From: Zetaproteobacteria bacterium
GTDB lineage: Bacteria; Pseudomonadota; Zetaproteobacteria; Mariprofundales; Mariprofundaceae
Reading direction: 5' to 3'
Assembly (NCBI GenBank): GCA_003228735.1
Contig: QIFG01000036.1
Span: 1-49,818, forward strand
Length of the DNA stretch: 49,818 bases
Shown here: positions 1 to 8,940 of the stretch, piece after piece
Numbering within the stretch: the stretch's first letter is position 1
How the letters are laid out: each line of letters begins with the position of its first letter
The notes under the pieces: model-generated
The model's database searches: none
What the model was told of the DNA's origin: nothing
Seen by the model: only the letters and a program-made list of their open reading frames with translations
Translations under genes and position numbers: made by a program

Positions 1-2
1 AG

Positions 3-923
3 ACGCCGATCGAGCATCTGATCGTGATCGGCGGCGGGCCGATCGGTATGGAAATGGCGCAGGCGCACCGGCGGCTGGGCGCAAACGTGACCGTTATGGA
101 GGTGGCCCGGTTGTTGCCAAAGGATGATCCAGAACTCACAGGCATCGTTATTGAACATCTGCGTGATGAAGGTATCGACTTTCATGAAGGCGGCCGCAAC
201 CTGAAGCTGGAAAAGGCGGTTGACGGCATTACCGCCTGTTGCGAGACCGGCGAGGGAAAACAGAGCGTGACCGGCTCACACCTGCTGATTGCCACCGGCA
301 GGCGCGCCAATGTTAATGGCCTGAATCTGGAGGCTGCGGGGGTGAAGTACTCGCCACGCGGCATCGAGGTGGATGCCAGATTGCGTTCATCGAATAAACG
401 GGTGTTTGCCGTGGGCGATGTCGCCGGCCCCTATCAGTTTACGCATATGGCGGCCTATCAGGCGGGCATCGTTATCCGCAATGTGCTGTTCAAACTTCCT
501 GCCAGGGTTAACTACTTGGCTGTTCCCTGGGTGACCTATACCGATCCGGAGTTGGCGCACGTGGGGTTAACTGAGGCGGATGCCAAGGCCAGGGACATGG
601 ATATCCGCGTGCTCAGGTGGCCTTTCTCGGAAAATGACCGCGCCCAGGCTGAAAGAAGGACCGAAGGCCTGGTCAAGGTCATCGTAACGCCGAAGGGGAA
701 GATACTTGGCGCCAGCACTGTGGGCCTGCATGCCGGCGAACTCATTCAGTCCTGGGTGCTGGCCATCAGTCAGGGCCTGAAGATCGGAGCGATGGCAGGC
801 ATGATCACGCCGTATCCGACGCTGGCTGAGGCGAACAAACGCATTGCCGGCAGTTTTTATACACCGAGGCTGTTCTCGGAGAAAACGCGTCGGCTTGTCC
901 GTTTTCTCATGCACTGGAGTTAA
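3..923 (+). CDS. Pyridine nucleotide-disulfide oxidoreductase (mercuric reductase / dihydrolipoamide dehydrogenase-like), 5' truncated by window
   Basis: The reading frame is open from base 3, so the gene begins outside the window; the GTG at 24 is an internal valine, not a start. The visible 306 codons cover the NAD(P)-binding domain (GGGPIGMEMAQA near the beginning), the second FAD-binding segment (FAVGDVAG) and the C-terminal dimerisation domain (HAGELIQSW, TPYPTLAEA). This is the usual order in the class I flavin disulfide reductases. The N-terminal FAD domain with the redox-active cysteine pair is not visible, so the substrate cannot be fixed. The C-terminal part looks more like the mercuric-reductase-like proteins of uncertain function than like Lpd of the pyruvate dehydrogenase complex. 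The gene ends at TAA, about 90 bp before the porin gene. Confidence 0.88.
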   Translation, partial: TPIEHLIVIGGGPIGMEMAQAHRRLGANVTVMEVARLLPKDDPELTGIVIEHLRDEGIDFHEGGRNLKLEKAVDGITACCETGEGKQSVTGSHLLIATGRRANVNGLNLEAAGVKYSPRGIEVDARLRSSNKRVFAVGDVAGPYQFTHMAAYQAGIVIRNVLFKLPARVNYLAVPWVTYTDPELAHVGLTEADAKARDMDIRVLRWPFSENDRAQAERRTEGLVKVIVTPKGKILGASTVGLHAGELIQSWVLAISQGLKIGAMAGMITPYPTLAEANKRIAGSFYTPRLFSEKTRRLVRFLMHWS

Positions 924-1015
924 CAGGCCCTAGTCCCAATCCCCTGAATTTGGTTTCCATCCGGCAAACGCGTTAGTGTCGCTGTAACAGCCATTGTTGA
1001 TGGGGAGAAACATCA

Positions 1016-2212
1016 GTGAAAAAGCTGGGGATATTTGCACTTTCTATTCTGATCTTCGCGTCGGGGAACGCCTTTGCTGGTGGCTTCCAGATTAAGGAGC
1101 AGGGAACCAAGTCCATGGGCATGGCCAATGCTTTCACAGCGATAGCCGATGATGCCTCGGCGCTGTGGTTCAACCCTGCAGGCATTGCTTTTCAGGAAGG
1201 AGCACAGGTTCTGGTCGGTGGAACCGTCATTATTCCCAAGGTTGATTTTACTTCGAATTCCAGCAATACAGTCGCTATTGGGACAACTTCCAGCATTTCC
1301 GATCAGGTATTCTTCCCACCACATTTGTATGTCAGTTACAACGCTCCAGATGGGAGAATTTCCTATGGTATTGGCGTTAATTCTCCATTTGGTCTGACAA
1401 CCGAGTGGCCTACCACGGCTCCATTTGCAGGAGCCGCTCAATACGGCAGGCTGGAAGCAATCAATGTTAACCCAAACCTTGCTTTTAAGGTAAATGACAA
1501 TTTCTCAATCGCTGCCGGGGTTGATTATGCCTTGATGTATAACGTTGACTTTAACGGCACGGCATTGCGGCAAAATTTTGATGGCGATGGCTGGGGCTGG
1601 AATGCTGCCCTCTTGTATAAAACCGATCAGTTCGGCTTCGGGGTGAGTTATCGGAGCAAAATAAAGGTCGATGCAACCGGCAAGTCGAGAAATGCAGTGG
1701 CAGAGTCAGCCAACGCCATCACGGTTACAGACCCAGAGATGTTAAATATAGGCGTAGCCTTTTTGCCGAACCCTGACTGGACGGTCTCTTTCGACGTGGA
1801 TTGGGTGAACTGGAAAAGGTTTACTGCACTGTCCTTTACATATACGCCCGCGCTGACCGGAGTAGGAGCATCCCTCAGTGTTCCCGAGAACTGGAAGGCG
1901 ACGACTGCCTTCAGGGCAGGCGCTGAATGGCGGTATGCGAAGAATATGCGGATTCGAGCCGGTTATGAGTTCGATCCGACCCCAGTCAAGGACGAAGACT
2001 TTTCCCCACTGCTTCCCGACAACGATCGCCATGCCTTTGCTTTGGGTTATGGCTATGACTTCAGCGATCATGCCACGCTGGATCTGGCCTATATGTATGT
2101 CTTGTTTCTAGACCGTAATCAGACAGCATCAACGGGAACGAATATAGTGCGTAACGGTCTTTACGAGGAAGACGTTCATCTTATTGGCATTTCATTTAGT
2201 TACAGCTTCTAG
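1016..2212 (+). CDS. FadL/OmpP1/TodX family outer membrane protein
   Basis: A 398-residue protein of the FadL family, beta-barrel outer membrane channels for hydrophobic substrates such as long-chain fatty acids or aromatics. A GTG start is supported by GGGGAG at 1002-1007. The first 22 residues form a signal peptide ending AFA, followed by mature GGFQI. The conserved N-terminal hatch motif appears as WFNPAGIA. The rest is an alternating aromatic beta-strand pattern, and the chain ends in YSF, a typical outer membrane insertion signal recognised by the BAM complex. Length is close to the roughly 400-450 residues of the family. The gene stands alone on the plus strand, convergent with the NTF2-like gene. 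The substrate is unknown. Confidence 0.9.
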   Translation: MKKLGIFALSILIFASGNAFAGGFQIKEQGTKSMGMANAFTAIADDASALWFNPAGIAFQEGAQVLVGGTVIIPKVDFTSNSSNTVAIGTTSSISDQVFFPPHLYVSYNAPDGRISYGIGVNSPFGLTTEWPTTAPFAGAAQYGRLEAINVNPNLAFKVNDNFSIAAGVDYALMYNVDFNGTALRQNFDGDGWGWNAALLYKTDQFGFGVSYRSKIKVDATGKSRNAVAESANAITVTDPEMLNIGVAFLPNPDWTVSFDVDWVNWKRFTALSFTYTPALTGVGASLSVPENWKATTAFRAGAEWRYAKNMRIRAGYEFDPTPVKDEDFSPLLPDNDRHAFALGYGYDFSDHATLDLAYMYVLFLDRNQTASTGTNIVRNGLYEEDVHLIGISFSYSF

Positions 2213-2308
2213 GCCTTTCATCTGATAAAAAGAAGCGTGGCCTTTGATGAAGCTTTTATCGGGCTCTGAAGGTTTTTGCCGTGATGTCTGGTTTGGTGTC
2301 ATGAAAGT

Positions 2309-2842
2309 TCATAGCCCGCTGCTGATCCGCCAGCCTTTATCCGTCTGCTTCAGCCTGATCTGTTCCCGTTCTACGATTTGCCGCCAGTCCGTGCCGGCTC
2401 GAACCTTGAGCCGGTAAGACTGTTTGCATTCGGCCTGTCCATCATCCAGCACGCGGATTTTCCGGTCGAATGAGTGCATTTGCAGTTCGATAAAAACATT
2501 GAACATATCCTCGACCTGCGCGATGACATCCTGTCTGTTGCGCTTGCCATCCAGGTAATCCTCGGCGATCAACCCTGCATAGGCTGAGATATCACGTTCC
2601 GAGATGGCCTGATCGCGTACGTCCAGCAGTGTGTTGATGTCCGCATCATCGTGCATGTTGAAGAAAATCAAAGCTGAGCAAAGAAGGAGAATACCGCCGC
2701 AAACTGCCCATATTCTCGGCTGGGATGCCTCGGCACATTGGCCCTGCAGCCATCTCCAAGCGGTGAGGACTTGGTTACAAGTCCGTTCTGTGAACTTCAT
2801 CAGCCCGGCGATATATGGCTCCGGATTCCATGCGGGACGCAT
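2309..2842 (-). CDS. Membrane-anchored NTF2-like (SnoaL-type fold) protein of unknown function
   Basis: A 177-residue protein with a cytoplasmic N-terminus of about 42 residues, one hydrophobic helix (ICGGILLLCSALIFF-like stretch, residues about 45-60) and a C-terminal domain of about 110 residues. The C-terminal pattern (LLDVRDQAISERDISAYAGL, then a conserved tail ending WRISSGL) resembles the NTF2-like cone fold used by many binding or scaffold proteins. The start lies 16 nt downstream of bamD, so the two are probably cotranscribed. That suggests an envelope role, but no catalytic residues or specific family are recognisable. Confidence 0.7.
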   Translation of the reverse strand: MRPAWNPEPYIAGLMKFTERTCNQVLTAWRWLQGQCAEASQPRIWAVCGGILLLCSALIFFNMHDDADINTLLDVRDQAISERDISAYAGLIAEDYLDGKRNRQDVIAQVEDMFNVFIELQMHSFDRKIRVLDDGQAECKQSYRLKVRAGTDWRQIVEREQIRLKQTDKGWRISSGL

Positions 2843-2858
2843 CGTTTAGCGTCTCAGC

Positions 2859-3581
2859 TCAGAGGAAGCGTTCCGCTTTTCTGCTCCACTCACTGTTGGG
2901 ATAGTTGTACAGCAACAGCCTGGCTGTGGTGCGGGCGGAGTTCCGGATATTCAGAGCCGAGTAGGAAGCGGCGAGACGGTACAGGGCCTCCTCAATAGCG
3001 GGGGTGGTCTGATATTCCCTGATGACAGCCTGAAAGCGGTTGGCTGCAGCGACATACCTGCCCCTGTCGAAATAGAATTTGCCGACATTGACCTCGTGTT
3101 TGGCCATGTTGTTGTACAGCTTCTGCAGCCTTCTGGCGCCATCCGCCGCGTATGGGGTCTTGGGGTGTTCGCTCAGCAGCCGTTTGAAGGCCTTGATGGC
3201 CTTTTTACTTTCGCCCTGATCTTTCTCAGGAGGCGAAACCTGTTTGTAATGACTCATGGCCAGCAGGTATTTTGCATAGGCGACATCCGGATGGCGCGGA
3301 TGCCGGCGGATGAACTCCTCGCAGACGATTTCCGAGACAGCATATTCCTCGCCCTTGTAGGCAGAGAAGGCGCGCAGCAATTCCGCCTGCACCGAATAGT
3401 GGCTGTAAGGATGTTCGGAAGCGAATTTCTCGAGTTCAAAAACCGCCTTGTTGTACCCACCCGTTTCAATTATCCGCTTGGCTTTCGCATAATCGCCTTC
3501 GGGCGTGCCCTCCATTGCTGCATCATCACTGGCGCAGGAGGCAAGCATGATTGCAAGACAGGGAATCAGAAGTTTTTTCAT
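2859..3581 (-). CDS. bamD: Outer membrane assembly lipoprotein BamD (ComL/YfiO)
   Basis: A 240-residue lipoprotein. A short signal peptide ends in the lipobox LASC with Cys16 as the lipidation site. TPR-like helical pairs follow, including the family's characteristic segments EKFASEHPYSHYSVQAELL and the YPNSEWSRKAERFL end. BamD is the essential lipoprotein partner of the BamA beta-barrel insertase and binds C-terminal signals of outer membrane proteins such as the FadL-type porin encoded nearby. Length is in the normal range of 240-260 residues. The gene lies 11 nt downstream of pgeF in the same direction, within the leftward group rne > rluD > pgeF > bamD. Confidence 0.95.
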   Translation of the reverse strand: MKKLLIPCLAIMLASCASDDAAMEGTPEGDYAKAKRIIETGGYNKAVFELEKFASEHPYSHYSVQAELLRAFSAYKGEEYAVSEIVCEEFIRRHPRHPDVAYAKYLLAMSHYKQVSPPEKDQGESKKAIKAFKRLLSEHPKTPYAADGARRLQKLYNNMAKHEVNVGKFYFDRGRYVAAANRFQAVIREYQTTPAIEEALYRLAASYSALNIRNSARTTARLLLYNYPNSEWSRKAERFL

Positions 3582-3592
3582 GGCTGCGTACT

Positions 3593-4354
3593 CTATGGAG
3601 CGCGCCTGCCGGCGACAATGGCCAGATGGCGGCCTGTCTGTTCGCCGTCACGCCGGTATGAAAAGAAATCATCTTTCAGACAACTCGTGCATGCCTTGAT
3701 ATGTTCAATGTGATGAGGCTCGACCCCGCATCGTAATAACTGCAAGCGATTGATTGCGGCAAGATCGGCATGGAAGTTTTTATCAAACTTGATATAGCCT
3801 TCTGCTCCGGAACAACTGTCTGCAAGCTGCTCTGCCGTAGCTTCATCCACCTCAAAACAGCATGGGCCGATGCATGGGCCGATGCATGCCAGAATATGCT
3901 CTGCTTGCGAGCCATGTGAGCACAGGGACTTGATGGCAGCTTTGGCGATGCATTTGGCGGTACCGCGCCAGCCTGCGTGCACGGCGGCGATCATGCCGGT
4001 TTTCAGATCGGCAAGCAGCACAGGCAGGCAGTCGGCGGTACGCACGCCAACCGCACAAGCAGGCTTCGCACCTATCAGAATATCCGCCTCTTCCTGATGC
4101 ACATACCCATCCCCCTGGCACATAAGGCCGCCGGCGCCATGGACTTGTATAGCCTGATGTGGCGTCGGAATCCCAGCCGTCTTCAGAAGAGTGCCCAGGT
4201 TTTCCTGTACATGTGGCTCATCGTCACCGATATCCAATCCCAGATTCAGGCTGTCGAAGGGGGTGATGCTGACGCCACCATGCCGCAGGCTGAAAATACC
4301 TGTGAAATCGTGCTGTGCCAGCAGGTCAGAGGACAAGAAGAGCCTGTCATTCAT
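3593..4354 (-). CDS. pgeF: Peptidoglycan editing factor PgeF (YfiH, DUF152 / laccase-domain family)
   Basis: A 253-residue protein of the YfiH/PgeF family, cytoplasmic zinc-dependent enzymes that remove mis-incorporated amino acids from peptidoglycan precursors (the family was first described as multicopper polyphenol oxidase). The three metal ligands are visible in order: His in QVHG, Cys in ADCLPVLL and His in HAGWRGT. An in-frame ATG exists at 4372, but the start at 4354 is preferred because GGAAG stands about 6-9 nt before it. The gene overlaps the end of rluD by 8 nt. Placement directly after rluD is the common arrangement in proteobacteria. Confidence 0.93.
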   Translation of the reverse strand: MNDRLFLSSDLLAQHDFTGIFSLRHGGVSITPFDSLNLGLDIGDDEPHVQENLGTLLKTAGIPTPHQAIQVHGAGGLMCQGDGYVHQEEADILIGAKPACAVGVRTADCLPVLLADLKTGMIAAVHAGWRGTAKCIAKAAIKSLCSHGSQAEHILACIGPCIGPCCFEVDEATAEQLADSCSGAEGYIKFDKNFHADLAAINRLQLLRCGVEPHHIEHIKACTSCLKDDFFSYRRDGEQTGRHLAIVAGRRAP

Positions 4355-5318
4355 AGCTTGCTTCCAGAGCATCGGCCAAGTTTTGCAGGTCGGCGGGCAG
4401 AGGTGCGATGCAATTCACCTGTTGACCGGTAACTGGATGTAAAAAGCCGAGAATTTCGGCATGCAGCGCCTGGCGCTTAAGCCCGGCAATGGTGCTGCGC
4501 GCGGGCTCCGGCACCTGCTTGCCCGGCTTGAAGGCGCGTGCATAGGTCTGATCTCCGAGGATGGGCATGTTCAGGTGGGACAGGTGGACCCGGATTTGAT
4601 GTGTGCGTCCGGTGTGCAGCGTCAGCCGCAGCCGGCAGAAATCCTGGTAGCGGCGTTCGACAAGCACATCCGTGACAGCGGGTTTACCGCTTTCAATGAC
4701 GCTCATTTTCTTTCTTTGAGTACGGTGCCTGCCGATGGGTTCTTCAATGCGCCGCTGCCCCCAGTTGGGCGCCCCCCGGCACCATGCCAGGTACTGGCGC
4801 TTGATATCGTGCCTGGCAAACAGGCCGCTGAGCCCGTGATGCGCCGCTTCTGTTTTGGCTACGGCAAGTGCGCCCGAGGTGTCTTTGTCCAGCCGGTGCA
4901 CAATGCCCGGGCGTTGAATGCCATTAATGCCGGGAAGGTCTGGACAGTGGTGAAGCAGGGCGTGAACGAGGGTGCCCTTGCTGTGGCCGGCACTGGGGTG
5001 CACGACAATGCCTGCTGGTTTGTTGATGACGAGCAGGTGTTCGTCCTCGAAAAGAATGTCCAAGGCGATGGCTTCCGGTTCAAGATTCAGGGGTTCGGGT
5101 GGCCGAACAGTGATCTGGTAGGCCTCGCCGGCTTTAACCCTCTGGGAGGCCTTTGTGTGGGAATAGGGGCCTTCAACCTGATGCTGCTTTAAAAGCTGTT
5201 GAATGTGGCTCCTGGATAACCCTGTCAGTTCTGACAGGGCTTGATCCAGTCGCTGTCCGTCTTGGAGGTTGCCTGTTTCAACAGCCAGTACCTGCCCGGT
5301 ATCCGGGCCTGAATTCAC
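4347..5318 (-). CDS. rluD: 23S rRNA pseudouridine synthase RluD
   Basis: A 323-residue enzyme that isomerises uridines in helix 69 of 23S rRNA (positions 1911/1915/1917 in E. coli), supporting ribosome assembly. An N-terminal S4 RNA-binding domain (GQRLDQALSELTGLSRSHIQQLL, residues about 21-44) precedes the catalytic domain, which has the RluA-family motif HRLDKDTSG with the catalytic aspartate at Asp144. GRTHQIRVHL lies further on. The start overlaps the stop of the RNase E/G gene as ATGA, which indicates translational coupling. A paralogue of the RluC type is encoded on the other strand at 7.6 kb, and the two have separate context. Confidence 0.95.
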   Translation of the reverse strand: MNSGPDTGQVLAVETGNLQDGQRLDQALSELTGLSRSHIQQLLKQHQVEGPYSHTKASQRVKAGEAYQITVRPPEPLNLEPEAIALDILFEDEHLLVINKPAGIVVHPSAGHSKGTLVHALLHHCPDLPGINGIQRPGIVHRLDKDTSGALAVAKTEAAHHGLSGLFARHDIKRQYLAWCRGAPNWGQRRIEEPIGRHRTQRKKMSVIESGKPAVTDVLVERRYQDFCRLRLTLHTGRTHQIRVHLSHLNMPILGDQTYARAFKPGKQVPEPARSTIAGLKRQALHAEILGFLHPVTGQQVNCIAPLPADLQNLADALEASYE

Positions 5319-7294
5319 TCGTCTCCAGCCGTCACAGGCTGTTTGTCGGGCTGGGCCTTTTGCTGTGCAGACTGGCTCTGTTCACCGTTACCGGCCGGCC
5401 TGCGCCGCCTGCGCCTGCGCTTGCGCTGTGGACGTTCCTGATCCGGTTTGCTGCCGTCAGCCGACTGTTGTGCATCAGCAGGTGTTTGCGGTTTACGGCC
5501 TGCCGTCTTTTCGCCGTCCTGCTGTGATCTCTGCTGATTCTTCTGGGTTTGCGATGGCCTGCGACCGCGACCGCCGCGGCTGCGCCTTCTCCTCGGCCGT
5601 TGTTCGTATTTCTCTTGCCTGGCCGGGCCAGCATTATCCTCTTCACCTGCACCAAAAAGTTTTTGCAGGAGTTTTTTGCCCCAGCCCGGCTCATCGGCAC
5701 TCTCTTGAGACGGAACACCAACAATGGGTTCGTTGGACTTGAGCCGGCGGCCGGAGCGGGCCGGCTTTTTTCCCTTGAGGGTGTCTTCCAGCACTTCGAC
5801 GCGCTGCTGGCCATCATCCGACCACTGTTTTTCGATACGGTAATGGGGAACCTCCAGATCCGGCCGAATCTGCAGATTGATCTGGATGCCGTAATTTTCC
5901 TCGATGCGCGCCACGTACTCGCGTTTGTTATTCATCAGGTATTCGCCGGTATCTGTCGGAACCTGAACGACGATCTTGGGGCCTTTTCCTAGTGCGGCAT
6001 GGTCTTCCATGCGGGTAAGCATTTGCAGGGCCATAGATTCCACCAGGCGGACGCGTCCGCGCCCTGTGCATCTCGGGCAGGTTTGGGTGGTGGCCTCTCG
6101 CACGGACAGGCGCAGGCGTTGACGGGACATTTCCAGCAGCCCAAATCGGGAAATGCGGGTGATCTGTACGCGGGCCTTGTCTTGTTTGCAGGCGGCGCGC
6201 AGTTCCTCTTCGACCTTCTGCGCATGCTTCCTCGAAGCCATATCAATAAAATCGATCACTATGAGGCCGCCGATATCACGGATGCGAAGTTGCCGGGCGA
6301 TTTCACGGGCCGCTTCGATATTCGTAGCCAGGGCGGTGTCATCGATATGCTTGGCCGAGGTGGAGCGGCCGGAGTTTACGTCGATCGAGGTCAGTGCCTC
6401 AGTCGGGTCGAAAACAATGGCGCCGCCGGAGGGGAGGCGCACTTCGCGTTCGTGAATCTCCTCACACTGATCCTCGATGCCGTAATGGCGAAAGATCGGT
6501 TTCTTGCCACGATACAGCTTGACCAGTTTTTCCTTGCCTGGAATAACAGCATGCACGAACTGTTTGGTGCGCTGATAGATATCGTGCTTATCCACCCAGA
6601 TTTCATCAATGTCATCGCTGAAATGATCGCGGATGGCGCGGGTAGCCAGGTCGCCATCCAGATAGATGAAGGATGGCGAAGGGGCGGATTCGCCCTTGAT
6701 GCGAATCTCATCCCACAGCCTTTGCAGATAAGAGAAATCGCGCTGCAGGGCGGTCAGGGTCTGATCCTTGCCGGCGGTGCGTACGATAAGGCCCATGTTC
6801 TCGGGAACTTCGAGTTCCGCCAGAATCTGTTTCATGGAGCGGCGATCCTCGTCCGACAGTTTGCGCGAGATGCCAATACGGGTCGTGTTCGGGCTGAACA
6901 CCAGATAGCGGCCTGCCAGTGAAATATATGTGGTGAGCGCGGCGCCCTTAGTGCCGCGTTCTTCCTTGACTACCTGTATGAGAACGGATTGTTTGTTTTC
7001 CAGCACATCCTGAATGTTGGCCTTGCGCGGATCGGTATCCGCAGTGCCTCCCTTCCAGTAATCCGGGTGGATTTCACCAAGTGGCAGAAAGCCCTGCCGG
7101 CTGGAGCCGTATTCAACAAACGCCGCCTGCAGGCTTGCCTCAACCTTGGTGATTGTGCCTTTGTATATATTGCTTTTGGTTTGGATTCTGTCGGAGGACT
7201 CGATGTCCAGTTCCTGCAGATATCCGTCTTCGACGATGGCGACCCGGGCTTCTTCCGGGTGCGCGGCATTGACGAGCATGAGTTTTTTCTTCAC
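5315..7294 (-). CDS. rne: Ribonuclease E/G family protein (RNase E-like)
   Basis: A 659-residue endoribonuclease involved in mRNA turnover and rRNA/tRNA processing. The order is an S1 domain (residues about 35-120, including VEYGSSRQGFLPL), an RNase H-like/5' sensor region, the catalytic metal-binding aspartates Asp305 (SIDVNSG) and Asp348 (VIDFIDM), and the zinc-link CPRCTGRG with Cys406 and Cys409. The tail beyond residue about 515 is low complexity and extremely basic (runs of Arg around 575-590 and 625-635). It is longer than RNase G and much shorter than E. coli RNase E, so this is probably a compact RNase E with a reduced degradosome/RNA-binding scaffold. Start is GTG with AGGA upstream at proper spacing. 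Confidence 0.94.
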   Translation of the reverse strand: MKKKLMLVNAAHPEEARVAIVEDGYLQELDIESSDRIQTKSNIYKGTITKVEASLQAAFVEYGSSRQGFLPLGEIHPDYWKGGTADTDPRKANIQDVLENKQSVLIQVVKEERGTKGAALTTYISLAGRYLVFSPNTTRIGISRKLSDEDRRSMKQILAELEVPENMGLIVRTAGKDQTLTALQRDFSYLQRLWDEIRIKGESAPSPSFIYLDGDLATRAIRDHFSDDIDEIWVDKHDIYQRTKQFVHAVIPGKEKLVKLYRGKKPIFRHYGIEDQCEEIHEREVRLPSGGAIVFDPTEALTSIDVNSGRSTSAKHIDDTALATNIEAAREIARQLRIRDIGGLIVIDFIDMASRKHAQKVEEELRAACKQDKARVQITRISRFGLLEMSRQRLRLSVREATTQTCPRCTGRGRVRLVESMALQMLTRMEDHAALGKGPKIVVQVPTDTGEYLMNNKREYVARIEENYGIQINLQIRPDLEVPHYRIEKQWSDDGQQRVEVLEDTLKGKKPARSGRRLKSNEPIVGVPSQESADEPGWGKKLLQKLFGAGEEDNAGPARQEKYEQRPRRRRSRGGRGRRPSQTQKNQQRSQQDGEKTAGRKPQTPADAQQSADGSKPDQERPQRKRRRRRRRPAGNGEQSQSAQQKAQPDKQPVTAGDE

Positions 7295-7505
7295 GCCATT
7301 TCCTGTTCGTCGCCCGGAGGTTCATATACGAAAAGACACTGTCCCGGGGATGCGGGGCAGGTGTAAACAACTATGGTCTTTCTCACCGGCTCTCAGCCAT
7401 TTTGCAGGCCGGACGCCAGTATGAACTTCAGGGCGAAACCTTTTAATTTCCCACAGGCTCAACACGCGAAACGCTTCCTACATTCGATCCGTGACTTGCA
7501 CGTTC

Positions 7506-7540
7506 CCGGCCCTGTAAGCTTGAGTTCCTCAAGGGGCCGG
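7506..7540. other. Strong composite hairpin in the rne-rluC divergent intergenic region
   Basis: The 335-bp region between the divergent rne and rluC-type genes (7295-7629) contains a two-tier hairpin. The outer stem is CCGGCCC (7506-7512) with GGGCCGG (7534-7540); the inner stem is CTTGAG (7519-7524) with CTCAAG (7528-7533), closed by a TTC loop. No T-run follows on either strand, so it is not a simple terminator. It could be a 5' UTR structure of either gene, since rne leaders are known to be structured and autoregulated in enterobacteria. Nothing else recognisable was seen in this gap. Confidence 0.4.
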
Positions 7541-7629
7541 ATGGTTATAGCACTCCAAAATTCGCGCGGAGCTTGCCTGAATTAACGGCGCAGACTAACG
7601 AAAAGGGGCATGGTTTGGCAAGTTTGCAG

Positions 7630-8598
7630 ATGGATAACGCCAGATTGCAGATTAATGAGGACGAGTCCGGCAGCCGGCTGGACCGCATGCTTCTGCGCCG
7701 CCTGGGCAGTAATCACAGGCCGTTGATCATGCGGCTTATCCGGCGCGGCAATGTGCGCGTCAATGGCAAACGGGCCAAACCGGATCAGCGCCTGCACAGT
7801 GGTGACGTGGTCTATGTGCCGGCGAGTTTACGGGATGATCCCGTCAAACCATCCCGGTCAGCCAGCCAGGCACAACCGGCACGATGGCATGGGGGAGATA
7901 TCCCCATCCTGTACGAGGACGAGCATATCATGGCAATCAATAAACCGGCCGGCATGGTCGTGCACAGCGGCAGTGGTCATCATTCAGGCATCATTGAGCA
8001 TCTGCGTGAAGAAAGAAAATCGCCTGATCTGCGCCTGGTGCACCGGCTTGACCGCGATACCAGCGGTTGTCTGCTTCTTGCCAAGCGCCTGCCTGCTTTA
8101 CGCTGCCTGACGCAGGCCTTTCGTGAGCGAGAAGCGCATAAAACCTATCTGGCCTGGGTGAAAGGTCATCCGTATCCGTATGCAGGCCGCCTGCAGTCGC
8201 GTCTGGCCAAGGGAGTGCTGCGTGGTGGCGAGCGTATGGTGGTCGATATGGAACAGGGCAAGCATGCGGTTACCGATTATCAGGTTGTGCTGCCGGCAAG
8301 TCATAATGGCAGGCCGTTTTCCCTTCTGGCATTGCAGCCGGAAAGCGGCCGCACGCATCAGCTCCGTGTGCAGTTGCAAAGCGAAGGTCATGCCATTCTT
8401 GGTGATGCCAAGTATGCGGACAGGGAAAATCGGCAGCATTTTCGGGAAATGGGCGGCAAGGGGTTGGCGCTGCATGCCTGGCGGCTGCGTTTTTCTCATC
8501 CGCAAACAGGAGAACATCTGGAACTGCGGGCGCCCTGGCCGGCATGGTGGTCGCGATGCTTTGCCGACATGAAAAGCCTTATTTCCACCTCAGTATAA
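7630..8598 (+). CDS. rluC: RluC/RluA-family 23S rRNA pseudouridine synthase
   Basis: A protein of about 322 residues with an N-terminal S4 domain (GSRLDRMLLRRLG, then IRRGNVRVNGKRAKPDQRL) followed by the RluA catalytic core. The catalytic motif is HRLDRDTSG and the C-terminal motif GRTHQLRVQL is present. By architecture and length it matches RluC, which modifies 23S rRNA positions 955/2504/2580 in E. coli. RluC is often encoded divergently from rne, as here, which supports the assignment. Start choice is open: ATG at 7630 is used here, but an in-frame TTG at 7615 has a better ribosome site (AGGGG at 7604-7608), and a further TTG lies at 7573. Confidence 0.9.
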   Translation: MDNARLQINEDESGSRLDRMLLRRLGSNHRPLIMRLIRRGNVRVNGKRAKPDQRLHSGDVVYVPASLRDDPVKPSRSASQAQPARWHGGDIPILYEDEHIMAINKPAGMVVHSGSGHHSGIIEHLREERKSPDLRLVHRLDRDTSGCLLLAKRLPALRCLTQAFREREAHKTYLAWVKGHPYPYAGRLQSRLAKGVLRGGERMVVDMEQGKHAVTDYQVVLPASHNGRPFSLLALQPESGRTHQLRVQLQSEGHAILGDAKYADRENRQHFREMGGKGLALHAWRLRFSHPQTGEHLELRAPWPAWWSRCFADMKSLISTSV

Positions 8599-8704
8599 CG
8601 GCGGAGGATGGGGAGCCGTTATTTACATCATCGGTTACGTCGATTGCCTCGGCAACAGGTGATCGGCCTTATCCGGACGACGAGGAATCAGTGTGGAATC
8701 AGGA

Positions 8705-8893
8705 CTATTTCCCCGCAGCCCTGAAGAACAGGTAGGCCAGCAGGATCAGGACAAGGGCTGCGGGCAGGCTGGTCCATATGGGCAGTGCCCAGCCGTTAAT
8801 CAGCACCTCCACTTCCATTGCGAAACGCGTGATGTGCGTAGCGGCAACGAGCGCGAACAGAATACCTGCAATTATCAATAAAATTCGCTGCAT
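8705..8893 (-). CDS. Small two-helix membrane protein, unknown
   Basis: A 62-residue hydrophobic protein with two predicted transmembrane helices (residues about 4-24 and 36-57) separated by a short polar loop around THITRFAMEVEVLINGW. The gene is supported by a strong ribosome binding site, GGAGG five bases before the ATG. I recognise no family. It follows the DciA-like gene on the same strand at a short distance and may be cotranscribed. The 106-bp gap between it and the convergent rluC-type gene shows no clear terminator. Confidence 0.6.
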   Translation of the reverse strand: MQRILLIIAGILFALVAATHITRFAMEVEVLINGWALPIWTSLPAALVLILLAYLFFRAAGK

Positions 8894-8940
8894 TTAAGCC
8901 TCCGGACTTTCTTCTACTTCCAGTGTAGCACTCCGGAGGG

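Noticed and set aside
2213-2308. Terminator after the FadL-like gene
   Set aside because: GATAAAA / TTTTATC could pair, but the loop is 23 bases, a competing TTCATC/GATGAA pairing exists, and no T-run follows.
5269-6922. Long plus-strand ORFs opposite rne (up to 307 aa)
   Set aside because: They are shadows in the complementary frame of a clearly conserved RNase E/G gene.
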